This document shows, piece after piece, positions 18,053 through 25,159 of a stretch of DNA of 64,000 bases. This DNA comes from Pseudomonas sp. WS 5079 (GTDB lineage: Bacteria > Pseudomonadota > Gammaproteobacteria > Pseudomonadales > Pseudomonadaceae). Position numbers and translations under genes: made by a program. The DNA lies in assembly GCF_012985465.1 (NCBI RefSeq), contig NZ_JAAQWN010000002.1, positions 744,001 to 808,000 on the forward strand. Direction: 5' to 3'. Within the stretch, counting starts at the first letter, position 1. Each line of letters starts with the position of its first letter. Below the pieces are notes generated by a model. That model was given only the letters and a program-made list of their open reading frames with translations. It was not told the DNA's origin and did no database searches.

Positions 18053-20557
18053 TTATTTGCGCGGCTTGATCCGCGCAGTCGCCTCCGCCACCAGCGGGTC
18101 ATCCGGCCAGTAATGCTTGGGGTACCGCCCTTTTAGATCCTTCCTTACCTCGGCGTAGGTACTGCGCCAGAAGTTCGCCAGATCCTGGGTCACCTGCACC
18201 GGCCGCCGCGCTGGCGACAGCAGGTGCAACTTCACCACCTGCCGCCCACCGGCAATGCGCGGAGTGTCGGCCAGGCCGAACAGCTCCTGCAGGCGCACCG
18301 CGAGAATCGGCGGCTGCTCACTGTAATCCAGGCGTACCGATGAGCCCGACGGCACTTTCAAATGCTGGGGCGCCAATTCGTCCAGGCGCTGGGGCAGAGG
18401 CCAGGGCAACAGGTTGTGCAGGAAGCTGGAGATGTCCAGGTTGGCGAAATGGCTCAAGCGCGAGACCTTGCCCAGGTACGGCATCAACCAGCGCTCCAGG
18501 CTGGCGAGCAAGGCGCTGTCACTGACGTCGGGCCATTCGCTGTTGCCGGCGTCCAGTTGGCGCAACAACGTGACACGGGCCTGCCACTGGCGCAGTTCCG
18601 GGGTCCAGGGCAGCAGTTCCAGGCCTTTGCGTCGCACCAGGTTGACCAGCGCCTGACTGCGGGCGGACTCGTCCAGGCCAGTCAGTGGCTCGCGGCTGAG
18701 CACCAATTCACCAACCTTGCGCTGGCGCTCGGCACGCAATACACCTTCGCGTTCGTCCCAATCCAGCTGATCGAAGCTGCGCACTTGCTCGGCCAATACC
18801 GAATCGAACAATGCCGGATCGAAGTCGGCGGCCAGGTAGATCCGCTCTTCACGCTGCCCCTGGCGGCTGCCCAGGTCGGCGATGACCAGCCACGGCTGTT
18901 TCATCAGGCTGTCGGCTTCGGCAAACAGCGCCGCGCGGCCATTGGCCAGGCGATACTCAGCGCCGCCGGCGCGGCGTTGCTGGGCCACCCGGTCCGGGTA
19001 GGCCAACGCCAGCAAGGCACCCAGCCAGCGCGGATGATCGGGATCGGCCACCGGTTGCTCGGCCTTGCCTCTGAGATAGCCGCGATATTGCCGCGCCAAC
19101 TGCCTGGCCCGCTGCACACCACCTTGAGTGCCACGGGCCCGCTCCTCGCCGGACAGCAATGCCAGGCGACTGTGCAAATCCGCGCCCGCGCCGCGCAGGA
19201 TGTCGCGCTCGCCCAGTAACGCGGCGACATCACAGGCCATATTCGCCAACCCCAGGTCCTGACCGCGCAACAACAAATGCGCGATACGTGGGTGCGCCGG
19301 CAGGCTGGCCATTTTCTGCCCGTGGGTGGTCAAGCTCGCGTCCTTCAACGCGCCCAGACGCTCAAGCAGATCCTGGGCCTGGGCATAGGCGGCGGTGGGC
19401 GGCACATCGAGCCACACCAGTTGCGTCGGCGTCACGCCCCAACGCGTCAGTTGCAGGGCCAGGCCGGCCAGGTCCGCCGAGAGGATCTCTGCGCTGCCAT
19501 AGGCCGCCAGCCCTTCATGCTGGTCCTCGGACCACAGGCGGTAACATACGCCAGGCTCCAATCGCCCGGCCCGGCCGGCGCGCTGAGTGGCACTGGCACG
19601 GGAGATGCGCTGGGTGTCGAGGCGGGTCATGCCACTGCCTGGGTCGAAACGCGGGACCCGTGCCAACCCGGCGTCTATCACCACCCGCACGCCATTGATG
19701 GTCAGGCTGGTCTCGGCAATGTTGGTGGCCAGCACCACTTTGCGTTTGCCCGCCGGCGCCGGGTCGATGGCTGCCCGCTGGGCTGTCAGGTCGAGTTCGC
19801 CGTGCAGCGGGCAGAGCAGCACGTCGCTGCGCTCACCGAGGGCGTCCGCCAACTGCTGATTGACCCGGCGAATCTCCGCCTGCCCTGGCAGGAACACCAG
19901 CACGCTGCCGGTTTCGTCGTGCAGGGCTTCAAGGATGGTCTGCACCAGCCGCGGCTCGATAAATTCACCGGGCTGGAATGGCCGGCCCCAGCGCATCTGC
20001 ACCGGGTACATGCGCCCTTCACTGCGCAGGATCGGCGCGTCGCCCAGCAGACCCGACAGGCGCTCGCCTTCGAGGGTGGCGGACATCAGGAGGATTTTCA
20101 GCGGCTGCTCGTCACGAAACAGCTCGCGGCCGTTCAGGCTCAGGGCCAGCGCCAGGTCGGCGTCGAGGCTGCGTTCGTGGAATTCGTCGAAGATCAGCAG
20201 ACCCACGCCGTCCAGCGCAGGATCATCCTGCAGGCGGCGGGTGAGGATGCCTTCGGTGACCACCTCGATCCGCGTGTTGGGGCCGACCTTGCTGTCCAGG
20301 CGGATGCGGTAGCCGACGGTTTCGCCGACCTTCTCCCCCAACTCACTGGCCAGGCGTTCGGCGGCGGCGCGAGCGGCGAGCCGACGCGGTTCAAGCATCA
20401 GGATGGTTTGCCCGGCCAGCCAGGTTTCCTGCAACAGCGCCAACGGTACCCGTGTGGTTTTACCGGCGCCGGGCGGTGCTTCAAGCACCGCTTCATGGCG
20501 CGTCGCCAAGGCTTCACGCAAGGCGGGTAAAACATCATCGATTGGCAACGAATTCAT
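18053..20557 (-). CDS. hrpB: ATP-dependent helicase HrpB
   Basis: An 834-residue DEAH-type helicase, the usual HrpB length. Motifs: PPGAGKTTRVPL (motif I, about 28-39), EPRRLAARAAA (Ia), FDEFHERSLDADL (II), LMSATLEGE (III), TNIAETSLTI (V) and QRAGRAGRLEPG (VI). The HA2-like region follows, and the C-terminal HrpB-specific domain contains PLPQRLDELAPQHLKVPSG and ends WPDDPLVAEATARIKPRK. HrpB proteins are widespread in proteobacteria; their exact RNA target is not settled. The start at ATG 20557 (MNSLPIDDVLP) fits the family. A REPIN follows the stop. Confidence 0.93.
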   Translation of the reverse strand: MNSLPIDDVLPALREALATRHEAVLEAPPGAGKTTRVPLALLQETWLAGQTILMLEPRRLAARAAAERLASELGEKVGETVGYRIRLDSKVGPNTRIEVVTEGILTRRLQDDPALDGVGLLIFDEFHERSLDADLALALSLNGRELFRDEQPLKILLMSATLEGERLSGLLGDAPILRSEGRMYPVQMRWGRPFQPGEFIEPRLVQTILEALHDETGSVLVFLPGQAEIRRVNQQLADALGERSDVLLCPLHGELDLTAQRAAIDPAPAGKRKVVLATNIAETSLTINGVRVVIDAGLARVPRFDPGSGMTRLDTQRISRASATQRAGRAGRLEPGVCYRLWSEDQHEGLAAYGSAEILSADLAGLALQLTRWGVTPTQLVWLDVPPTAAYAQAQDLLERLGALKDASLTTHGQKMASLPAHPRIAHLLLRGQDLGLANMACDVAALLGERDILRGAGADLHSRLALLSGEERARGTQGGVQRARQLARQYRGYLRGKAEQPVADPDHPRWLGALLALAYPDRVAQQRRAGGAEYRLANGRAALFAEADSLMKQPWLVIADLGSRQGQREERIYLAADFDPALFDSVLAEQVRSFDQLDWDEREGVLRAERQRKVGELVLSREPLTGLDESARSQALVNLVRRKGLELLPWTPELRQWQARVTLLRQLDAGNSEWPDVSDSALLASLERWLMPYLGKVSRLSHFANLDISSFLHNLLPWPLPQRLDELAPQHLKVPSGSSVRLDYSEQPPILAVRLQELFGLADTPRIAGGRQVVKLHLLSPARRPVQVTQDLANFWRSTYAEVRKDLKGRYPKHYWPDDPLVAEATARIKPRK

Positions 20558-20638
20558 ACTGGCTCCAAGGCAGAGCGGCGAGTATAACGGCGAACGGCTG
20601 GATATCGATGGTCTCTCAGGTGCTCAAATACGGCCACA

Positions 20639-20727
20639 TGTGGGAGTTGGCTTGCCTGCGATAGCGCTGGGCCAGTAGCGGATTTGTTCATTGACCCACC
20701 GCTATCGCAGGCAAGTCAGCTCCCACA
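20639..20727. repeat. REPIN (inverted REP pair)
   Basis: TGTGGGAGTTGGCTTGCCTGCGATAGC with an inverted arm ending AGTCAGCTCCCACA. Each arm has one substitution against the window consensus. Confidence 0.85.
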
Positions 20728-20792
20728 TTTGAGCGATGGCACCAGGCAGATCTGCTTTATAGTCACACCCTACAAGTGTTCAGGAGAATCCC

Positions 20793-21212
20793 ATGCGTAT
20801 TGCTTCCCGTGTCATCGGCGGTGTTCTGGCCGTCACCCTGCTGAGCCAACTGACGGCTTGCGGTTCGATTTTCTATCCTGATCGCCGTGGCCAGATCGAC
20901 GGCAAGATCGACCCGGCAATTGCCGTGCTCGATGCGGTCGGCTTGCTGTTTTATGTGATCCCCGGCCTGATCGCCTTTGGCGTGGACTTCGCCACCGGCG
21001 CGATTTACTTCGAGCCCGGCAAAACCGCACAAGTGGCCCCCGAAAAACTGCAAGAAGCCATCGGCGCCGACGGCAAGGTGGATAACACCAAGCTGCAAAC
21101 CATCATCGAGCACGAAACCGGCCGCAGCCTGCCGCTGGACGACCCGCGCCTGATCCAGTTCAAGGGCAGCGTGCAACAACTCGCCGCCCTGGGCCTGCAA
21201 CCTGCGGCATAA
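20793..21212 (+). CDS. Conserved lipoprotein, unknown function
   Basis: A 139-residue lipoprotein with signal sequence and lipobox LTAC (Cys23). The mature start GSIFYPDRRGQIDGKIDP is followed by a hydrophobic helix LDAVGLLFYVIPGLIAFGVDF that could be a second membrane segment, then GAIYFEPGK and a soluble tail. Similar proteins in Pseudomonas are sometimes labelled polyribonucleotide nucleotidyltransferase, but nothing here resembles that enzyme, so I regard that label as an error. It has GGAG 7-10 bases upstream and a TATAGT -10-like box about 30 bp upstream. The CDF transporter follows after 15 bp and is probably co-transcribed. Confidence 0.78.
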   Translation: MRIASRVIGGVLAVTLLSQLTACGSIFYPDRRGQIDGKIDPAIAVLDAVGLLFYVIPGLIAFGVDFATGAIYFEPGKTAQVAPEKLQEAIGADGKVDNTKLQTIIEHETGRSLPLDDPRLIQFKGSVQQLAALGLQPAA

Positions 21213-21227
21213 GGATTTGAGCGCCCC

Positions 21228-22121
21228 ATGAGCACCAGCACCGAACACGCCCGGCTCTTGCGCCTGGCTACCCGCGCCTCGGTCGGCGTGGCCTGTGTCT
21301 TGATTGTCGGCAAAGCCATCGCCTGGTGGCTCAGTGGTTCGGTGAGCATGCTCGCCGGGTTGACCGACTCGCTGCTCGATGGCGTGACCTCGCTGGTCAA
21401 CCTGCTGGCGGTGCACTACGCGCTGCGCCCGGCGGATGACGATCACCGTTATGGGCATGGCAAGGCGGAATCCCTGGCGGGCATGGCCCAGGCGCTGTTT
21501 ATCGCCGGCAGTGCGGTGTTGATCGCCTTCCAGGCGTACCAGCGTTTGCAGCACCCGGAACCGGTGGGTGCGCCCTGGCTGAGTATTGCGGTGATTGTGC
21601 TGTCGCTGGCGCTGACCGTGGCGCTGCTGATCCTGCAACACCGGGTCATCCGCGAAACCGGCTCGAATGCGGTGCGCGCCGACTCACTGCACTACCGTTC
21701 GGATCTGCTGCTCAACGGCAGCATTCTATTGGCGCTGGTGCTGGCCGCCTTCGGCTTGCATCAAGTCGATGCCTGGTTTGGCCTGGGGATCGCCGTCTAC
21801 ATCATCTGGAGCGCGATCCAGATCGCCCGGGAAAGCTTTGCGGTGCTGATGGATGAAGAGCTGCCGGCCGAAGTCAGCCAGCACATGCTCGAACTGGCCC
21901 AGGGCGTGCCTGGCGTGCTGGGCGCCCACGATTTGCGCACGCGGATCTCCGGCAACCACTGGTTTGTGCAGTTGCACCTGGAGTTACCGGGAGAGTTGAG
22001 CCTGTCGGTGGCCCATGGCATCAGCGACCAGGCCGCCGATGCCATCCACCAGGCCTATCCACGGGCCGAAGTGCTGGTGCACGCCGACCCGCAGGAAGTG
22101 GTCACGGGGAACAAGGCCTAG
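21228..22121 (+). CDS. fieF: Cation diffusion facilitator, FieF/YiiP-like
   Basis: A 297-residue metal/proton antiporter with six predicted helices and a C-terminal cytoplasmic domain. The transport-site pattern is present: DSLLDG in helix 2 (Asp-x3-Asp) and HYRSD in helix 5 (His-x3-Asp), the DDHD set of zinc/iron exporters. RYGHGKAESLAGM is the conserved loop after helix 2. The C-terminal domain has VPGVLGAHDLRTRISGNHWFVQLHLEL. It exports Zn2+, Fe2+ or related divalent ions. The stop overlaps the stop of the convergent DUF6515 gene by a few bases. Confidence 0.88.
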   Translation: MSTSTEHARLLRLATRASVGVACVLIVGKAIAWWLSGSVSMLAGLTDSLLDGVTSLVNLLAVHYALRPADDDHRYGHGKAESLAGMAQALFIAGSAVLIAFQAYQRLQHPEPVGAPWLSIAVIVLSLALTVALLILQHRVIRETGSNAVRADSLHYRSDLLLNGSILLALVLAAFGLHQVDAWFGLGIAVYIIWSAIQIARESFAVLMDEELPAEVSQHMLELAQGVPGVLGAHDLRTRISGNHWFVQLHLELPGELSLSVAHGISDQAADAIHQAYPRAEVLVHADPQEVVTGNKA

Positions 22122-23125
22122 TAGGTCACCTGATACCCGCGGCTGCTCAGGCAGTTGCCCTGGGCCTGGCGGTAGGTTTGCACCACCGCCGGCGCAGGCG
22201 CGTAGGTGACTGTCTGGGGATCGAAGCCACTCTGCTGCACCGCCCAGCGATAGCAATCGTAACCGTCCTGCTGCACCTGGGCGGGCGATTGGCCGTTGGC
22301 GGGATAGGCCACCACGTCATAGCCATTGCCTTGGGGCGCCGGCTGCGGCGGCAGGCTGGCCATCGGCGGTTGCACCACCACGTACTGCTGGGTGCTGCTC
22401 TCGTAGCTGTAATAGGCGCCAGCGGCGAGGAAAAACAGCGCGCTGCCGACCCACACTTCCCGCGCATAGTCCGGCAGGTAATGCACACGAATCCCATAGG
22501 GCGGCGTGACCACTACATAGCGCGGGCCTTGGGGGCGATACCAATAGCCACCCGAGAAGAAATAGTCCTGGCCGCGATAGGGCACGCGGTAATTGCGGTC
22601 GGGGAAGCGGTCCACCGTGTAGCCGGGCCGATACTGCGGGCCCGGGCCCCAGCCGTTGCCGTGCCCGTCGGGGCGGCCTGGCCAGCGGTTGTCATTGGGG
22701 TGGCCGTCGTAGCCAGGACGCGAGCCGGGGCCGCCAGCTTGCCAATGCGGGTTGCCATCATTGCGCCGGGGAATGTCACGGTAGTTGCCCTGGCGCGGCT
22801 CCTGGGTCTGGCCGACAGAATCGGGCCGGGCCTGGATCGGCAGATTGCTTCCCGCCTGGGGTGCCGGGTGCGGGGCTTGATTGCCTTGCGGACGAGCCTG
22901 CCACTGGCCATTCTGGCCGCCGCGCTCGCCCTGCTGGTTTTGCGGGCGGGGCTGGTTGTGTTCCGGGCGCGGCTGGTTGTTCCCCGGCCCTCGCTCATGC
23001 TGCCCACCACCACCCTGCGGGCCTTGGCCCTGGCGGGGTGAATTGTCTCGTTCGTCGGCCATCACCTGAAAACCCATGGTGACCATCAACACACCTACAC
23101 CTGCCAAACGCCAGATGGGCTTCAT
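22118..23125 (-). CDS. DUF6515-type secreted protein with Asn/Gln/Pro/Arg-rich region
   Basis: A 335-residue exported protein. A signal peptide (MKPIWRLAGVGVLMVTMGFQVMA) leads into a long low-complexity region (about 25-150) rich in Gln, Asn, Gly, Pro and Arg with near-repeats such as NNQPRPEHNQPRPQNQQ. A conserved core begins near YRVPYRGQDYFFSGGYWYRP, followed by RYVVVTPPYGIRVHYLP, a possible membrane or hydrophobic strand ALFFLAAGAYYSY, and a C-terminal domain (YDCYRWAVQQSGFDPQ) with a final YRQAQGNCLSSRGYQV. The two Cys may pair. Function is unknown; the composition suggests an extracellular or periplasmic scaffold. The start ATG 23125 has GAGGAA upstream. A terminator-bearing structured leader lies 98 bp upstream. 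Confidence 0.78.
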   Translation of the reverse strand: MKPIWRLAGVGVLMVTMGFQVMADERDNSPRQGQGPQGGGGQHERGPGNNQPRPEHNQPRPQNQQGERGGQNGQWQARPQGNQAPHPAPQAGSNLPIQARPDSVGQTQEPRQGNYRDIPRRNDGNPHWQAGGPGSRPGYDGHPNDNRWPGRPDGHGNGWGPGPQYRPGYTVDRFPDRNYRVPYRGQDYFFSGGYWYRPQGPRYVVVTPPYGIRVHYLPDYAREVWVGSALFFLAAGAYYSYESSTQQYVVVQPPMASLPPQPAPQGNGYDVVAYPANGQSPAQVQQDGYDCYRWAVQQSGFDPQTVTYAPAPAVVQTYRQAQGNCLSSRGYQVTY

Positions 23126-23222
23126 GCTATTCCTCACTGCGGATTAGGGCCTATGCATGAGACTGGAAAAGCCGGGCCCGGTTCTGCAACAGGTTAACAG
23201 TCACCCGCACAATTTTCGCCGG

Positions 23223-23256
23223 CAAAAGAAAAGGGGCGACCCGTCGGTCGCCCCTT
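23223..23256 (-). terminator. Strong intrinsic terminator on minus strand
   Basis: AAGGGGCGACC (23231-23241), tetraloop, GGTCGCCCCTT (23246-23256): an 11-bp perfect stem. On the minus strand it is followed by TTTTCTTTT. It precedes the DUF6515 start codon by about 98 bp on the same strand, so it is an attenuator or the end of an independent small RNA. Confidence 0.8.
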
Positions 23257-23440
23257 GAGAACTTCGTCCTGGCTCAACGCTTATGACGTTGGCTCACCTC
23301 ACGCCGTCTTGTGGACAGTGTGCAGCCCGGGGGCCGGCGCAACCCGGTGGGGTTGGCGGGCCGCAGCCGGCCTGATTGGGCGGGCTGCAGTGGACTCTAT
23401 GTCCGGGCAGTGATTCTGTTGGTAATCATAGGCGTGAGGC
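23223..23440 (-). ncRNA. Candidate structured leader RNA or sRNA
   Basis: Three nested perfect stems share one axis: TGCAGCCCG/CGGGCTGCA (23321-23329 with 23381-23389), GGCCGGC/GCCGGCC (23332-23338 with 23366-23372), and CAACCC/GGGTTG (23340-23345 with 23350-23355, closing a 4-nt loop). Downstream on the minus strand come about 65 nt of unpaired or weakly paired sequence and then a perfect intrinsic terminator. A TATGAT -10-like box lies on the minus strand at 23430-23425, though with a poor -35. I recognise no Rfam family. The limits are approximate. Confidence 0.45.
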
Positions 23441-23480
23441 GCTGGTAGATGATTGCGAAGATTGCGTCAATAAACAGTGC

Positions 23481-23510
23481 TTGCGCAATTTTTAACCCTG
23501 GATAGATAAT
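23481..23510 (+). promoter_or_regulatory. Probable promoter of the lrp-type gene with repeat sites
   Basis: TTGCGC (23481-23486) and GATAAT (23505-23510) are 18 bp apart, 32 bp before the start codon. ATTGCG occurs at 23452 and 23461 and its inverse CGCAAT at 23484, suggesting regulator binding, perhaps autoregulation. Confidence 0.5.
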
Positions 23511-23542
23511 TCGCAGCAATAGTTACGACAAAGGCCAGCCCC

Positions 23543-24022
23543 ATGAGCAAACTTGACCGATACGACCTGAGTATTTTGGCGGAATTACAGCGCGACGCGA
23601 GGATCTCCAACCAGGAGCTGGCCGAGCGGATTGGCCTGTCGCCGTCACCCTGCTCGCGCCGGGTCAAGCAATTGGAGGACGACGGCTACATCTCACGCCA
23701 GGTCGCCCTGCTCGACCGCAAGATGCTCGGCCTGAGCCTTACGGCCTACGTATTGATCGGCATGGACCGACACACACCCGAGCGTTTCGAGAACTTTGAA
23801 GCGGCGATCCGCACCTTGCCGCAGGTGCTGGAGTGCAGCCTGGTCACCGGGATGGATGCCGACTACCAGCTGAAGGTGGTGGTGCCAGACATGGATCACT
23901 ATCAAAAACTGCTGCTGGGCCACCTGACCCGGATCGAAGGCGTGACCAGCGTGCGCTCCAGCTTTGTGCTGAACCAGGTGCTCAACAGCACCGAGTTGCC
24001 GTTGACGCACCTGCGCACCTAA
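23543..24022 (+). CDS. Lrp/AsnC-family transcriptional regulator
   Basis: A 159-residue regulator of standard length. The helix-turn-helix occupies about 4-62 (DRYDLSILAELQRDARISNQELA region, recognition helix around SPCSRRVKQLEDDGYI). The RAM domain begins near LTAYVLIGMDRH, contains LECSLVTGMDADYQLKVVV and ends with SSFVLNQVLNSTELP, typical of AsnC-type ligand sensors. It sits alone with its own promoter; repeated ATTGCG motifs upstream may be its own sites. Which amino acid it senses and what it controls are unknown, but the divergent structured RNA and DUF6515 gene are local candidates. Confidence 0.88.
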   Translation: MSKLDRYDLSILAELQRDARISNQELAERIGLSPSPCSRRVKQLEDDGYISRQVALLDRKMLGLSLTAYVLIGMDRHTPERFENFEAAIRTLPQVLECSLVTGMDADYQLKVVVPDMDHYQKLLLGHLTRIEGVTSVRSSFVLNQVLNSTELPLTHLRT

Positions 24023-24040
24023 GACTCACCACTAACCCCC

Positions 24041-24128
24041 TGTAGGAGCTGGCTTGCCTGCGATAGCGAAATTTCAGTCGCTGATATGCCAGCTGACAGT
24101 CCGCTACCGCAGGCAAGCCAGCTCCCAC
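24041..24128. repeat. REPIN (inverted REP pair)
   Basis: TGTAGGAGCTGGCTTGCCTGCGATAGCG and an inverted arm GCTACCGCAGGCAAGCCAGCTCCCACA. The arms belong to slightly different sequence types (TAGG against TGGG). Confidence 0.85.
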
Positions 24129-24240
24129 ATTTTGAGCGCGCTCAGGCAGTGACACCTGGGTGCGACGCACCGACGCAGGTCAACGTTGCACCTGCCGCCT
24201 TGCCTTATACTTCGCGCCTGCCTTTGTCGGAAACTGCCCA

Positions 24241-24459
24241 ATGAATTCGATTGACCCCGTGCTGTTTGAAGAGTGGATGATGACCGGCCTGGTCACCCTC
24301 CTGATCATTTTCATGGGCTTTATCGTCTGGGACCTGGCGAAGAAGTCCAAGGCCGGGCGCTTTGGCTCGCTGATTCTGTTCTTCGTGCTGGGCCTGGGCG
24401 TGGCCGCGTTTATCATCAAGAGCGTGGTCATCGGCCTGATCGAGTCCGGGGCTTTATAA
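24241..24459 (+). CDS. DUF2788 small membrane protein
   Basis: A 72-residue protein with two hydrophobic helices ([17 protein letters not shown] and [22 protein letters not shown]) joined by a basic turn [10 protein letters not shown]. It matches the short DUF2788 family found in gamma-proteobacteria. ATG 24241 ([13 protein letters not shown]) is the natural start; the upstream extension is not family-like. Function is unknown. Its end overlaps the rluE stop region by 6 bp in convergent orientation. Confidence 0.82.
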   Translation: MNSIDPVLFEEWMMTGLVTLLIIFMGFIVWDLAKKSKAGRFGSLILFFVLGLGVAAFIIKSVVIGLIESGAL

Positions 24460-25089
24460 GCGCGCCGGCACTTCGCGGTACTGGCCTTGGCCCAGGCCTT
24501 CAATCGACCAGTCGCCGATTTTCACCCGCACCAGGCGCAACGTCGGCAAACCCACGGCGGCGGTCATGCGCCGCACCTGACGGTTGCGCCCCTCGCGGAT
24601 CACCAGTTCCAACCAATAGGTCGGCAGGTTTTTACGAAAGCGTACCGGCGGGTTGCGTGGCCATAGCGCCGGCTCGTCCAGTCGACGGGCTTCAGCCGGC
24701 AAGGTCATGCCGTCATTCAACTCCACCCCCGCGCGCAAGCGTTGCAGATGCTCCTCGGTGGGCTCGCCCTCTACTTGCACCCAATAAGTTTTCGCCAGTT
24801 TGTGCTTGGGATCGGCAATCCGCGCCTGCAACTGGCCATCATTGGTCAGCAGCAACAGGCCTTCGCTGTCCCGATCCAGGCGCCCGGCCGGATAGATGCC
24901 CGGGATGTCGATGAAGTCCTTGAGGGTCGCCCGCCCGCCTTCGTCACTGAACTGGGTCAGCACGTCGAAAGGTTTGTTGAACAGGATCAACTTCGGCTCG
25001 GCCGGCGGCGCCTTGGCGACACGGCGAGCAGCGACATGGGGAGGTTTCACGCCAGGGCGGCGCGAGTCGGGACGGGGCGGACGGGACAT
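24454..25089 (-). CDS. rluE: 23S rRNA pseudouridine synthase, RluE type
   Basis: A 211-residue RsuA/RluB/E/F-family synthase without an S4 domain, as expected for RluE. A basic N-terminal tail ([15 protein letters not shown]) precedes [16 protein letters not shown], the catalytic motif [16 protein letters not shown] with the nucleophilic Asp, and C-terminal [28 protein letters not shown]. RluE makes pseudouridine 2457 in E. coli 23S rRNA. The gene follows amn on the same strand with 70 bp between, containing an 11-bp inverted repeat. Confidence 0.88.
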   Translation of the reverse strand: MSRPPRPDSRRPGVKPPHVAARRVAKAPPAEPKLILFNKPFDVLTQFSDEGGRATLKDFIDIPGIYPAGRLDRDSEGLLLLTNDGQLQARIADPKHKLAKTYWVQVEGEPTEEHLQRLRAGVELNDGMTLPAEARRLDEPALWPRNPPVRFRKNLPTYWLELVIREGRNRQVRRMTAAVGLPTLRLVRVKIGDWSIEGLGQGQYREVPARL

Positions 25090-25103
25090 GGCAACGGAAT
25101 ATC

Positions 25104-25142
25104 TAACGGTCAGGACCGACCATGCTAGTGGCCTGACCGTTA
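25104..25142. other. 11-bp perfect inverted repeat between amn and rluE
   Basis: TAACGGTCAGG (25104-25114) and CCTGACCGTTA (25132-25142) with a 17-nt spacer. There is no T-run on either side, so it is not a standard terminator. It could be an operator, an mRNA processing hairpin or a weak terminator. Confidence 0.5.
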
Positions 25143-25159
25143 AATAACCACCCCGCTAT

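Larger units (their letters stand above)
23126..23542. other. 417-bp intergenic region with structured RNA candidate
   Basis: No protein gene is evident. From the left it holds the DUF6515 leader and ribosome site, an intrinsic terminator that works on the minus strand (23223-23256), a GC-rich nested inverted repeat (23321-23389), and the AT-rich lrp promoter with ATTGCG/CGCAAT repeats (23452-23510). The order read leftward is promoter region, structured domain, terminator, gene. Confidence 0.6.

Noticed and set aside
20793..21212. Label of polyribonucleotide nucleotidyltransferase for this gene
   Set aside because: The product is a 139-residue lipoprotein with no PNPase, KH or S1 domain.
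23399..23431. 10-codon frame (MITNRITART) in the structured region as a leader peptide
   Set aside because: Too short to judge and without a convincing ribosome site. It may only be part of the RNA element.
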